Origin: Eunapius fragilis
Taxonomy: Eukaryota > Porifera > Demospongiae > Spongillida > Spongillidae
Direction of reading: 5' to 3'
Length of the DNA stretch: 64,000 nucleotides
NCBI GenBank assembly: GCA_963681505.1
Contig: OY811988.1
Coordinates: forward strand, 1,054,001-1,118,000
Part shown: positions 21,156 to 32,526 of the stretch, in pieces
Layout: the number at the start of each line of letters is the position of its first letter
Numbering within the stretch: position 1 is the stretch's first letter
Translations under genes and position numbers: made by a program
Notes under the pieces: model-generated
Told to the model about the DNA's origin: nothing
The model's database searches: none
What the model saw: only the letters and a program-made list of their open reading frames with translations

Positions 21156-24100
21156 ATGGCAGTTTCTATTGGGAAAATAGGCGAGTTCGATGCAGCGGTG
21201 GAAAATTGGAGCAGCTACCTAGAAAGGCTAAACCACTACTTCGCGGCGAATAAGGTAGAAGATGAACAAAAGAAAGACGCTTTCCTCTGCTGTATTGGAA
21301 GAGACACATATGGGTTGCTACGCGCATTAATGGCTCCTAATAAACCAGCAGCCAGTACATACAAGCAGTTGACGGACGCCCTCACCGCGCACTTGGTCCC
21401 TAAACCAATTGTAATTGCGGAACGATTCCGTTTCCATAAGCGGAATCAGATGGAAGGGGAAACAATTAAGTCATACGTTGCCGTAATACAGAAGCTCGCT
21501 GAAGACTGTGCTTTTGGAACAAGCTTGTCGGACACTCTCAGAGATAGGCTCGTGTGCGGAATGAGAGACGAGAAGGTACAACGACGCCTCCTGTCAAGGC
21601 AAGACTTAACCTTCAAACAAGCTGTGGATGAAGCTGAGATGGCTGAAAGGGCTGCAAAAGACGCGGCACAGTTTCATGAGACTGATGCACGAGAAGTACA
21701 CCGTCTACCGCGACAACTGGGACACTGCTACCGTTGCGAGGGTAACCACAACTCTCAACAGTGCAAGTTTATTAATGAACAGTGTAAGTACTGTAAGAAG
21801 CGGGGTCACATTGAGAAGGCATGCAGAACAAAGAAAAGAGAGCTTAAGGCTGGTGCAAGCAGAGGAGCACAAGGAGCTGTTAAAACACTGGAAGGACAAG
21901 ACAGTACAGAGGATGAAGAGACAGTAAACTGGGGAGAGGTACATGCACTGGGAATGGAACAATGGAAAAAAGGGAAACCCTTGTATGTTGAGGTTTCCAT
22001 TGAAGGTCAGTGTTTGAGAATGGAACTCGATACGGGAGCAGCAGTCTCTCTACTGCCTTACCGAATATACCAGGAACGGTTTTCCCACTTACCTATCCAC
22101 ACATCTAAAGCCTGCCTCAAGACGTACATGGGTGAGAAATTGTACCCTCATGGACAAATAACAGTGAATGTGAAAAAGGGAGGGAGTCACAGGAAACTAC
22201 CACTGCTAGTTGTGGACGGAGTTGGACCACCATTGCTGGGGAGGAATTGGCTAGCCTTTGGAATAGCATCAGCACCAGCCATCTGGCAAAGAGCAATAGA
22301 ACAAGTGTTACAGGGAATTCCAAAAACAGCTTGTCTTATAGATGACATCATTGTAGCAGGGGCCAGTGATAAGGAGCACCTAGAACTGCTGGAAAGGGTC
22401 CTCAGCCGTCTGGATAGCTACAACTTAACCCTGAATAAGAAGAAGTGTGCCTTCTTTCAAAAGGAGATCACCTATTGTGGGTATCGGGTAGATGGAGAAG
22501 GGTTGCATAAAACTCCAGAGAAGATCCAGGCTGTAGTGGACGCTCCCTCTCCTGCCAATCTCTCACAACTGCGTGCTTTTCTAGGAATGATAAATTACTA
22601 CCACAGGTTTCTTCCTGATCTGTCAACACGGCTGGAACCCTTACATCATCTACTACAGAAGGAAGCAAAATGGGTGTGGTCAGAAGACTGTGCAAAGGCT
22701 TTCCAAGAAATCAAACAGCTGATTGCTTCGGACTTGGTGCTGGTCCATTTCAATCCAGAACTTCCACTTACCTTATCATGTGATGCAAGCCCATATGGGC
22801 TTGGGGCAGTGCTGTCTCACATTATGCCTAATGGAGTGGAGAGGCCAGTGGCATATGCTTCACGAACATTGACAACGGCTGAGCGTAACTATGCCCAAAT
22901 AGACAAAGAAGCGTTGGCAGTAGCGTGGGGGGTGAAACGATTCCATCAATATCTGTATGGCCTTCATTTTACGCTTGTGACTGACCACCAGCCACTGACT
23001 GCCCTGTTCTGTCCTGAACGAATCATCTCTGCAACTACAGCATCCAGGTTGCAACGACAAGCCGTTTTCCTTTCAGGATACTCATACACTATTAAGTATC
23101 GTAGGACAACTCAACATGCAAATGCTGACGCCCTGTCCAGACTACCTGTTCCACATGAGGATTCGGGTGTTGATACGGAAGTAGATGTGTTTGCCTTGCA
23201 GCAAATTGACATGCTCCCAATCACAGCTATGCATTTAAAAAGAGAAACGGGAAGAGATCCCCAACTGTCAAGAGTGCTCACGTATGTTCAAGCAGGATGG
23301 CCCAAAACTGTAGAGGACAACCTGCAGATTTTTTTTGACAAACGGCAAGAGCTTACCACAGAGCAAGGTTGCCTGATGTGGGGAATGCGAGTGGTTATCC
23401 CACAAGTATACCAACAGAAGGTGCTTGAGGAGCTTCATGGGGGTCATTTGGGTGTGGTTAAGATGAAGGCATTGGCCCGTTCTCATGTGTGGTGGCCTCA
23501 CATAGACAAAGAGATTGAGGGTGTCACACAACGCTGTGGAGGATGCCAGATGATGAAGGGAGACCCAAAACTAACGCCCCTACATCCGTGGGAATTTCCT
23601 GAGGGTCCATGGAGGAGGATCCACGTAGATTTTGCGGGACCATTTCAGGGGAAAAGTTTCCTTATTGTGGTGGACGCCTATTCAAAGTGGCCTGAAGTGG
23701 TGGCAATGGACGAGACTACCACTGACAAAACAGTGGACGCATTGCGTGCCATTTTCGCTCGATGGGGAATCCCACTACAAATGGTGACGGACAATGGGCC
23801 TCAGTTCACTTCGGCTGGATTTGAAAGATTCCTGGCCTTAAACAACATCAAGCATGTTAGATCTAGCCCGTACCATCCAGCCACAAATGGTCTAGCTGAA
23901 CGCTTTGTAAAAACACTAAAAAACGCATTGAGAGTATCCAAGGGAGACGGACACACACTGCAGCACCGACTGGCAAGTTTCCTACTGAACTACCGAAACG
24001 CTAGGCACTCCACCACAGAAGTAACACCTGCTACTCTGATGATTGGGAAGGACCTACGATGCAGACTCAGCCTCTTGAAGCCAGGCTTGAGGGACTCAGT

Positions 24101-24683
24101 GTTTAAGAATGTCACTCGACAGATAATGTCTAGGTCTGCAGCTGCAGAGCGCAGTTTTGACATTGGAAACAGAGTCATGGTGAGAGATTACAGGCCTGGT
24201 CATTCTCGGTGGCAACCTGCAAGAGTACTATCCAAACTAGGCAGCAAATCATACCGAGTGGAGACAGATGGGGGAGGGGTATGGAAGAGACATGCAGATC
24301 AGATGACGGCTACACGTATTGAAAAGGGAACAGTGGATAGTGAGAAGGGAACGACGGAGGAACCAGGGTGGGAACAAGGTGATCCCACAGCAGTAATACC
24401 TGAGGTACCGAGGCCAGTTGTGGGAGATGCAGTCCCTGGACAGTTATCTGATTCTGTTGACAAAGGATCTGCTGTAGTTCCTGGATTATCTGACCCTCAG
24501 GCTAGGGACACTGGATCAGCTGGGAAACAAACCTCCACAACATTGCCATTCTCCCAAGATACCGCAGCGACACACCCACCGACTCACAGACCACTGTGCG
24601 ATGAGCCGACACGCAGTACAATTATCACTAGGTATGGACGGACGATCAAGAAACCAGCACGCTACTCAGATCCCGATGTCTGA
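21156..24683 (+). CDS. Gag-Pol polyprotein with internal loss of the RT N-terminal half
   Basis: One 1175-codon frame. Order: Gag helices (1-185), two CCHC knuckles (about 189-225: CYRCEGNHNSQQC, CKYCKKRGHIEKAC), aspartic protease (LDTGAAVSLLP near 289), RT remnant (about 366-440), RNase H (CDASPYGLGAVLS near 545; TDHQPL), integrase HHCC (HGGHLG...CGGCQMM) and DDE core (DFAGP; VTDNGPQF; NGLAERF), and a C-terminal basic tail. The protease end GRNWL runs straight into FGIASAPAIWQ, a motif from the middle of RT. Fingers and the first catalytic Asp block are therefore missing, on the order of 200 residues by family comparison. The YxDD box reads LIDD. The frame is otherwise intact, so the deletion is exactly in frame. 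Confidence 0.93.
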   Translation: MAVSIGKIGEFDAAVENWSSYLERLNHYFAANKVEDEQKKDAFLCCIGRDTYGLLRALMAPNKPAASTYKQLTDALTAHLVPKPIVIAERFRFHKRNQMEGETIKSYVAVIQKLAEDCAFGTSLSDTLRDRLVCGMRDEKVQRRLLSRQDLTFKQAVDEAEMAERAAKDAAQFHETDAREVHRLPRQLGHCYRCEGNHNSQQCKFINEQCKYCKKRGHIEKACRTKKRELKAGASRGAQGAVKTLEGQDSTEDEETVNWGEVHALGMEQWKKGKPLYVEVSIEGQCLRMELDTGAAVSLLPYRIYQERFSHLPIHTSKACLKTYMGEKLYPHGQITVNVKKGGSHRKLPLLVVDGVGPPLLGRNWLAFGIASAPAIWQRAIEQVLQGIPKTACLIDDIIVAGASDKEHLELLERVLSRLDSYNLTLNKKKCAFFQKEITYCGYRVDGEGLHKTPEKIQAVVDAPSPANLSQLRAFLGMINYYHRFLPDLSTRLEPLHHLLQKEAKWVWSEDCAKAFQEIKQLIASDLVLVHFNPELPLTLSCDASPYGLGAVLSHIMPNGVERPVAYASRTLTTAERNYAQIDKEALAVAWGVKRFHQYLYGLHFTLVTDHQPLTALFCPERIISATTASRLQRQAVFLSGYSYTIKYRRTTQHANADALSRLPVPHEDSGVDTEVDVFALQQIDMLPITAMHLKRETGRDPQLSRVLTYVQAGWPKTVEDNLQIFFDKRQELTTEQGCLMWGMRVVIPQVYQQKVLEELHGGHLGVVKMKALARSHVWWPHIDKEIEGVTQRCGGCQMMKGDPKLTPLHPWEFPEGPWRRIHVDFAGPFQGKSFLIVVDAYSKWPEVVAMDETTTDKTVDALRAIFARWGIPLQMVTDNGPQFTSAGFERFLALNNIKHVRSSPYHPATNGLAERFVKTLKNALRVSKGDGHTLQHRLASFLLNYRNARHSTTEVTPATLMIGKDLRCRLSLLKPGLRDSVFKNVTRQIMSRSAAAERSFDIGNRVMVRDYRPGHSRWQPARVLSKLGSKSYRVETDGGGVWKRHADQMTATRIEKGTVDSEKGTTEEPGWEQGDPTAVIPEVPRPVVGDAVPGQLSDSVDKGSAVVPGLSDPQARDTGSAGKQTSTTLPFSQDTAATHPPTHRPLCDEPTRSTIITRYGRTIKKPARYSDPDV

Positions 24684-24697
24684 ATGAAAGGGAGGAT

Positions 24698-24843
24698 TGT
24701 GGTGTATATGTGGAACTATTGCATATCCGATTTATACGTATATACCGTATTGAGGTAGTATGATTGTAATTAGGCTACGTGTATCTTGACATGTGCATGC
24801 TGCCTGAAAGAATCTTATAACATCGGCTTTCGAGAACTTCACA
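24698..24843 (+). repeat. 3' LTR, 146 bp
   Basis: Same sequence as the 5' LTR, preceded by a purine-rich tract and followed by the ATAAT duplication. Confidence 0.93.
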
Positions 24844-24848
24844 ATAAT

Positions 24849-27350
24849 AATAGTTATGGCGGAACCGTTGTACTTCAAAAGGTAACTAGATCTGTGAAAG
24901 AACGTACATATTTACGTAGCGTTTACGAGTGAGATTAAATGGTTACGAATTATCCTCTCCCTTCTTTTTCTTGACCACGCATAACTCAGGATAGGGACGA
25001 ATGGAAATTTCCCCAATAGCTTCAGAATTGGCTGGAAGAGTGCCTACTGTGATCAATAGCACGTTGTGACAGTGTCGCATGAACCACGTTCACCGTGCGG
25101 TCTGCAAACGCAAAGTTGGAGGCTTGTAAGACATTCTAACGTTGAGACGTTCGCGACTGATGATCCATCCAACACTAATATTGATTCGCAGCGAGAGGTA
25201 TAAGTAAGTTAGTTCTTAGCTCGTTGGTGAATGCTGTTTCCTTGTTGCATAGGATGATGTATTGTATACGAAACTGATGAGTTCCAAAAAAGCGGAGCCC
25301 TTCGAAACAAGAAGCCACAATGTGAGGCCCTGTTGGAACTTGAAACAGGTGAGCTAATTGACAGCATATCATTATACTATCATAATGGTGTGTGGTTATA
25401 GACAATGAAGTATGGTTGGAGGCTTGCTGTCATTCAGCACACTGCTATATCCCATTTCCAAGTAATGTTTGCTCTTCTTTTTCTTCAGTCCTTGTTCAGT
25501 GCTATGGATATATGTATATGTGTAAATGTTTCGTAGTGCAAGGGTTGAAGTACCAAGCTCCATCAGGTTCAATCAATTTCAAGCCCAGATTTTTTTCGCC
25601 CAAAAAGAGTATGTTTTTTAAAAAGCTATATTGCAGTAACTAAACACTGTCTTTTTCCAGGTTCTGTCTCCTGCAAATACGACATCTTGTCAATTTCCTC
25701 TACAGCTTCTCACTACCTTAGAAGCAGCAAGTTATCTCATCTTATCTGTTATGCAGTACTATATATACATGTGTAAGTTAGGTTGTGTTGAATTTTTTTC
25801 TTTTTGGTCAATATGGCAGCAGGCTAAGTGAGCTTTATGGCAGTTGAACAATTCTTCAACACTGTCCCATGATGGTTTTTAATAATGCAAAGAGTGTTTG
25901 TCACTCGGGCTGTGGAAAAAAGGTTTGTTGAACTTGAAGTCATGCATGGTGCACACTCATAACCCTTCACAGGTTTCCAAAAAGGTACATGTTTCTTTGA
26001 CTCTTGTCATCCATAATTGACCCACAGCCAGCTCCTCATAATGAATCAAAAACTCTGCCTGTGTACATTATCAGACAGTTGTGCAGTTCTTACAGAGCGG
26101 TGGTTTCTTAACAACAATGCTTCGCCCACTCAGGTGATTATAGCTACATCCTGTGAACAAGGTACAACTGTACAACAATCATGTTCATGAAGATTACTCC
26201 ATGTATTTTATCTACCACTAGGGTCAACTTCACACTACACTCCTGATAACATATCTAGTGGTGCAACTTTGTGCTTATAGTGCGAGGGTTCAAAGCAATG
26301 GCTCCGGCTGATGGGAACACCACTTTTGAACGGGTTTGACTGTCCTTTATTCTCATTGCTACGAACCATTCTCTCTGTGGATAGCACCAACAAACTAACT
26401 TGCAGCAGTCTCTTCGTCCATGAAGAACCATTGTGGAAAGAAATGTACAGCTCACAACAAGAAAGAAAGAAGAAACATGTGCAAGCTTGTTTTCGAACAT
26501 AACTATAGGTAGTATGCTTTTCTGTACCTTTTTTGTGCACAATAAAATCCGACAAGTCAAGTTAAAGAAATATAAATATTAAGCGATTACAAACCAGCGC
26601 AGCCCACGCGGCAATATATTACAACCCGATATCAGCCTTTATACGCCCTCGGTACGATCTGTTTACGGCACGGAGAAAACCTGATAGTTACGATGCACTT
26701 ACAATACTGGCACCCGACGCAACCGTATAGGCAATAATTCGCCATCGTTACAGTATGTATGGTCTGCCTATTACAACCACGATAACATACCGTAACAGGA
26801 AAATTACGGTACCCGTAAAGGGCAAAAATTTTTGGTTGTGTAGTAAGTCTGTTGGTCATTAATACAACATCAAAAACAACCAGGTCTGGGCACGGCTGAT
26901 GACGATAGGGTGGCACGTGATGATCGTGGTAGGCACATTGAATGTGGGGTATATCTCACTAACCATTCAAAGGAAGAGCGATTTGATGGCCCTAAGCTCT
27001 GAAAAAATAATGATAAATAAGTGCATTGATTACTGTCATGTAATCCGTTAGCAGGTAAGGAAAATATCATTTGGTTTGGAAACTATTGATGACGGAATAA
27101 TGAAATGAGACAAAAATGAATGGACATTGGAAACCTTGCATAATTAATGTGGAAGTGCGGACATAGGTACTTAAGTTGCGAAAAACTACGTCAACTAGTC
27201 CCCACATTGCAAATCCGAGAGCAGATAGTCAATATCTTTTTTTTTCTGCAGTTAGCTGCAGTTTTCTGAATGCGTCCGTACATTTTCTATGGACATTGAA
27301 TTATGCAATGACCGAATACCGCGTAATCTTTTGACCGCCAATTTCTCGAT
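24849..27350. other. Long stretch without a recognised gene
   Basis: No domain recognised. 24955-25040 resembles 3411-3490 (dispersed repeat). 26580-26842 is rich in CGTTAC/GGTACC words and ends in AAAATTTTTGGTTGTGTAG, inverted relative to 20430-20445. AATAAA occurs near 26540. The only exon-like piece is listed separately at 26882-27000. Confidence 0.35.
26882..27000 (+). CDS. Possible terminal exon, unrecognised
   Basis: After an AG acceptor the frame reads GLGTADDDRVARDDRGRHIE, then CGVYLTNHSKEERFDGPKL, then TGA. Charged and protein-like. No family recognised. Confidence 0.2.
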
Positions 27351-28130
27351 ATGAAGATTCCCTACGACGATCTCCGTCAGTATGAAGATACTAAGAAGGC
27401 CTTGCAGGAGAGGTTTGAGCCATTCTGCATAAGGAATCGTTATCAAGCAGAGTTCCAGACGGCAAAGAAGAAGAAGGAGGAAGAATGGGCGGACTTTGCA
27501 GACAGGCTCCGAATACTCGCTGACAAAGCTTTCGAATTCGAAGACAAAGCTAAGGAGCAGCTCGCGTTAAACGTTTTCTTGGCGCAGCTAGACGATCCAC
27601 AGGTCGCGTTTAGCGTGAGGCAGAAACGACCGACAACTCTGGATGAAGCAGCAGCGGCGGATCCAGGGGGGGGGGGGGGGGGGCACTCGGGGCACGTGCC
27701 CCCCCCCCTCAATTTATAAATTCATAACTTTTCGGGCCGCATTTAATAATATAGCTGCACGATTGCGCTGCCTATTGATATCCGCACGCATAAACTCTAC
27801 TACTGTACTATATCCCGGGCCCCCCGATACGCGATCATATCCCCCCACCCTCCCCCCCCGCCCTTCGTATCGGGCCAGAAACCGACAGCACCCCCCCCCC
27901 CCCCCCGCTTTTCGTATCGGGCCAGAAGCCGACCCCACCCCCAGCCACACCCACCATCCGTGCCCCCCCTCCCCCCCTTAAACCTGTATCCGCCGCTGAT
28001 CAGTAAGCGCCACACTCGAGATAGAATGCTATACAGCAGCCTATGCTGACACCAAGCTTGTCGAGGCCGTGAACGCTACCTCGCGAGGCTCGAATCAGCT
28101 TACAGAACTGAAGCTGCACGTCGATGGCAG
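27351..28130 (+). pseudogene. Ty3/Gypsy Gag fragment split by a hAT-type MITE
   Basis: 27351-27651 reads DLRQYEDTKKALQERFEP...YQAEFQTAKKKKEEEWADFA and AQLDDPQVAFSVRQK, a standard Gypsy Gag capsid region. After the 347-bp insertion the same frame resumes near 28003 (SATLEIECYTAAYADTKL). It is cut at 28130 by the LTR of the minus-strand element. The N terminus is missing, so this is a truncated relic. Confidence 0.7.
27652..27998. mobile_element. hAT-type MITE with poly-G/poly-C interior
   Basis: Left end CAGCGGCGGATCCAGG and right end (inverted) CAGCGGCGGATACAGG form TIRs of the common hAT CAGxGGCGGATCCAGG type. It interrupts the Gag frame above. Flanks TGAAGCAG and TGATCAG may be a degraded duplication. 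It contains G18 (27666-27683), C16 (27891-27906) and a duplicated TTCGTATCGGGCCAGAA. Confidence 0.65.
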
Positions 28131-28251
28131 TGTAACAGTCCCGCAAAGTTCTCAGGATATCGCAAATTTTATAACATACACACTTCTTTTATAGCAATGC
28201 AGTGATCAATTCGCATGCGCGTACATGTCCGATTAATTAATGTCCGTTACA
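28131..28251 (-). repeat. 3' LTR (121 bp) of the minus-strand Gypsy
   Basis: On the minus strand it starts TGTAACGGACATTAATTAATC and ends GGGACTGTTACA. It is preceded by a purine tract (GAGGGGAAGC) after the pol stop. Its 5' partner is lost at the rearranged far end of the element. Confidence 0.7.
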
Positions 28252-28292
28252 TGGCTTCCCCTCACAGAAGAGTGTGTCCTCATACTCCATTA

Positions 28293-31200
28293 TAGAATCA
28301 CATCATCCAGTGTGCTGTCTGGTAGTATTAGAAGGTCACCGAATCGGGTTGGAGGTCGCCTGGTGCGTGTAGAACGTCTCACAGGTTGCTGACCAGGTGC
28401 CACTGGTAGAGGTTCAGGTGCTGCTGGGAGGAGTGGATCAGGTACAACAGGTAGAGGTTCAGGTGCTGCTGGGAGAGGTGGATCAGGTGGGGGTTGAACG
28501 TCTGCTCTCCTGTATTGCATTATAACATCATACTCTGACTCCTCAGATGAAGAATCACCAGGTTGGTCCACATCTGTACCCTCAGCATTCCCCGCAGGTT
28601 GCTGATTACCCTGTTGATTGTTCCCATTTTGTGAGGGCCCACCATTTTGTGGTGCTGGCTTGAGACGATTGAAATGTACCACTTGCTTTTTGGAGGGGTT
28701 TGAACAATCTGCAATCCTGTATGTTGTAGGACCTACTACCTCCACTACTTTGTAGGGACCTTTCCATGGTCTAAGGAACTTGCGAGAAGAACCCCGGGGG
28801 ACCACTGTAGTATGAAGAAACACCAGGTCATTAACTGCATATGGAGTACCTCTTACTCCTGCATCATAGGATTTCTTCTGATGCTGCAGCTGTTTGGCAG
28901 CATGCTCAGCAACCTGCATATAAGACCTCTGAAACAGTTCTTTGAGTATCTTTGAAAACTGATCAGCAGATCCAGAGGCTGGAACTGGAATGGAATAAAG
29001 TACATCTTCTGGGAGACGAGGGTCCCTTCCAAACATGAGCTCAAACGGTGTAGTCCCTGTGGTCTCATGATAGCTAGTCCTGTATGCAAACAACAAGACT
29101 GGAAGAAACAGATCCCAATAATGTTCTTCGTTACCCAGTGCCATACTCAACAAGTCAAGAAGTGTGCGATTAAATCTTTCTACCAGCCCATCAGACTGGG
29201 GGTGGTAGGGTGTGGTGCATGTTTTCCTGATGTCCAGCAACTTACAAACTTCCTTTATCACAGCTGATTCAAAATTCCTTCCCTGGTCTGTATGGAGAGA
29301 CTCAGGAACACCAAAGCGACAAACAAAGTCATTAACCAGCACCCGTGCAACTGAAACTGCCTCCATATCTTTCAATGGAAAAGCCTCTTGCCATTTAGTA
29401 AAATAGTTCCCGATTACCAAGATATACCGGTTACCTCTTGGGGTTTCAGGAAGAGGTCCAAGAATGTCCATAGCAATTCTCTGCAATGGTCTCTGCACAA
29501 AACTTGGTTCAAGTGGAGCCTTTAACTTTGGAGGTGACTTCCTGGAGTTGCACACAGAAAAGTTGCTGCACCATCTGGCCACATCCTGCCTCTGACTGGG
29601 CCAGTAAAAGCGCAAACGCACTTTCTCCCATGTCTTCCTTGTGCGAAGATGCCCCCCCCCCCCCCCCCCACCAATGAATCATGCATGCCCGATAAAATGC
29701 TAGATATCAAGCTAGAGGGAAGTACCAGTTGGAGTCGCTTACATACCCCTCCATTAGGAATGTATTCCCAGCGTCGATACAGAATACCATCCCGCAACAG
29801 GGGACAAGACCTTTGACTCCACAGTGACTTCAGCTTCCATGACTGAGTGGACGGACACTGCACTGGAAACTTTTCAGACTTAAGCCAAGCAACCACCTGA
29901 CTTATGTCAGCATCTGCAACCTGATGTTCCATTAATTCCTCAGCAGTCCATACAGGTAACAACTGTGAGGAAGAAAGTGACTGGCATGTTAGAACAGAGG
30001 GTTCTGAATCATCCTCTTCTTCTGCTGACCAACCACACTGCTTACACATCCCACGAGACAAGGCATCCGCATTAGTGTGCTGCTTACCTTGACGATGAAC
30101 CATTTCATAATCAAATTCAGCCAGCTGCTCCAGCCATCTTGCAACTTGTCCTGCTGGTTCCTTAAAGTTATGCAACCAACGCAAAGCATGGTGATCTGTA
30201 CGGACTATGAACTTCCTCCCATAAAGATAGGGTCTAAAATGGCGTGATGCCCACACCAGAGCTAACAATTCCCTCCGTGTTGCACAGTACTGTTTTTCAG
30301 TCCTAGACAAACTTTAGCTAGCATATGCAACCACGCATTCCTGCCCTTCTCTAGACTGGGATAGAACTGCACCTAACCCTTCCCCACTAGCATCTGTATC
30401 CAAAATAAAGTGTTGTGAAAAGTCAGGCATTGCCAGGATAGGTGCCGACACAAGCTTCTTCTTCAGATCAAAGAATGCTTCATTACACTCAGCTGTCCAC
30501 ACCCACTCTTTACCTTTGTTTGACAGGGCATGCAAAGGGGAGGCTATATGTGCAAAAATTTTTACAAACCGCCTATAATAGGAAGCTAATCCTAAAAAAC
30601 TCTGTAGCTCCCTCTGAGTTTGAGGCACTGGCCAGTCATACACACATTTCACTTTCTCCTGATCTGTTTGTACCCCATTTTTAGAAATCACATGGCCAAG
30701 ATAGCGGACTGTACATTTCAAAAAATGACATTTAAAAGGCTTTATTTTTAATCCAGCTTCCATAAGACGCGCAAATACACTCTTTAACCGTACTATATGC
30801 TCATCCACTGTTTTGCTAAAGACATTAATATCATCCAGGTATACCAAGCAGGTTGTCCAATGCAAGCCCTTCAAAACACATTCCATTAGACGTTGGAAGG
30901 TAGCAGGAGCATTACATAAACCAAAAGGCATTACACGAAACTGATATAGGCCAAATGGTGTCACAAATGCTGTTTTTTCCTTATCATTTGATCCAACTGC
31001 AACCTGCCAATAACCACTGGATAAGTCCAGTGTGGAAAAGTAACATGCACCCCCTAAGGAGTCTAGTGTGTCATCTATCCTAGGTAAAGGTTGTGCATCC
31101 TTGCGTGATACATTGTTCAATTTTCTAAGATCGACACAAAATCTAACCGAGACATCCCTCTTTTTAACTAGAACTATCGGTGATGCCCATGGACTCTGAC

Positions 31201-32371
31201 TAGGCTCTATTATACCCCTAGAAAGCATGTCATTAAGCAACTCACTAACTTCTTGTTGTTGATGGTAAGGCAACCGTCTTGCACGCTGGCGGATGGGCTG
31301 AGCATTTCCTGTGTCAATCGTATGGTGCAGCAGTGTGGTGTGGCCAATATCTCCCTCTCCCCATGATATAATTTCTTTATGTTCCCACAGAAGCATACTG
31401 ACTTTTTCTGTTTCTTCTGATGTCAAATCTTCAATACCACCTAGCAAGCCCTCGATAACTATTTTGTATGACTGATTGCTGGCCCTTATGTTCCTGACTG
31501 CACAGCACACACCTGCTACCGGGTTGAGTACCCCAACTCTCTCACCCTGCTGCAAAACAACAGATGCTTGACATGGATTAAGCATAAGAACAACAGCGTT
31601 AGACTCGTTGCCTTGGAACAAAGAATGTGCCACTACCACACCATGGGCCTCCATAAATGCCTGATCTGGTTCTAAAAGAGCAGTTGTTGACCCTAGTAGA
31701 GAATGGCTGGCAATTATTACAGGCAGTTGCTTCTGACAATAAGGAGGCAAGGTTACTGATTCTGACAACTTCACAGCTGCATGCATCACAGAGTCTTCCC
31801 CATTTAGACCCAGGGAGTGTATAAAGTGTACTGGTGTTCCCCCTGCCAACAGTATCTGATGCTTCAAATCAATTACACATCCATACTCTGTCAAGTAGTC
31901 TGCCCCTAGTAAACATTCTTGTGTCAAACCAGAACTTTTCACTATCAAAACAGGATGATCATGGGAGAGACCTCCTACTTGGACCGGAAGATTGCACTGT
32001 CCCACTAATTTCAACTTCTCCCCATTTGCTGCGACAACTATACGCACAGGTGTTTCAAGGGCCTGCCCCATATTAATTCCTTCCCATACATCTTCCCATA
32101 TTAGAGTAACTGCTGACCCGGAATCAACTAACATTTTTGTAGGTCGGCCACCAATAATACGCCTCACCATCAGTGCAGAACTCACAGCTGCCGATTCCAC
32201 CGAATCTTGCTTACGGCTACTTTTCGATGGGCAGTCTCGCCGCAAATGGCCATGTCCACCACAACTCCAGCAGCGTGGACCTCGTTTCTGAGGTTCTCCA
32301 ACTCTCTGTTGCCGTCTCCCCAGGTTTCTTGGCGCCGACTTAGACAATTCATTCCGTAACATTTGCACTTG
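28293..32371 (-). pseudogene. Ty3/Gypsy Gag-Pol, broken, 5' part lost
   Basis: From the right: Gag zinc knuckle (CWSCGGHGHLRRDC), protease (MLVDSGSAVTLIW), RT (YLDDINVFS), RNase H (TDASGEGLGAVLS; TDHHALRWL), integrase finger, DDE core (AMDILGPLP; HTDQGRNF; GLVERFNRTL) and chromodomain-less C terminus with APEPLP repeats. Breaks: an in-frame TAA at 30314-30316 inside RNase H, and a G18 tract (C18 on plus, 29652-29669) that shifts frame at the integrase HHCC finger. The Gag N terminus continues beyond the inserted element at 37245-37348 and then joins unrelated DNA. Inactive relic. Confidence 0.85.
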
Positions 32372-32375
32372 CCTG

Positions 32376-32506
32376 TGTAACGGAAGTACAAAGTGCAGGT
32401 GTCACGTGCTCGAACTAGATATATACGTGTGTATTGAATGTTTTAGGGAGTCTCTCTTTTTCTCTGGTTGTCTGTACCTCCCTCTTGTTATCTTATTAGT
32501 GTTACA
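32376..32506 (+). repeat. 5' LTR, 131 bp
   Basis: TGTAACGGAAG ... TTAGTGTTACA. The ends form a 6-bp inverted repeat TGTAAC/GTTACA. Confidence 0.95.
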
Positions 32507-32507
32507 T

Positions 32508-32521
32508 TGGTGGCAGCGGTT
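32508..32521 (+). promoter_or_regulatory. Primer-binding site
   Basis: TGGTGGCAGCGGTT, shared with the left-edge Gypsy (840-853). Confidence 0.65.
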
Positions 32522-32526
32522 CTACA

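Larger units (their letters stand above)
20976..24843 (+). mobile_element. Ty3/Gypsy retrotransposon with identical LTRs but deleted RT
   Basis: Complete by ends: 146-bp LTRs at 20976-21121 and 24698-24843 appear identical, flanked by a 5-bp duplication ATAAT (20971-20975 and 24844-24848). The primer-binding site follows the 5' LTR. The polypurine tract (AAAGGGAGGAT) abuts the 3' LTR. One uninterrupted Gag-Pol frame lies inside. The element is 3.87 kb, short for Gypsy, because the N-terminal part of reverse transcriptase is missing. Identical LTRs mean recent integration. Confidence 0.93.

Noticed and set aside
20195-26845. ACACAACCA motifs at 20202, 20431 and (inverted) 26840 as ends of one large element
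   Set aside because: The matches are short, the intervening sequence includes a complete Gypsy with its own TSD, and no target duplication supports the idea.
30442-30684. Plus-strand ORFs inside the minus-strand Gypsy (also 31834-32291, 49.0 kb region)
   Set aside because: They are antisense shadows of the RT/protease coding sequence.
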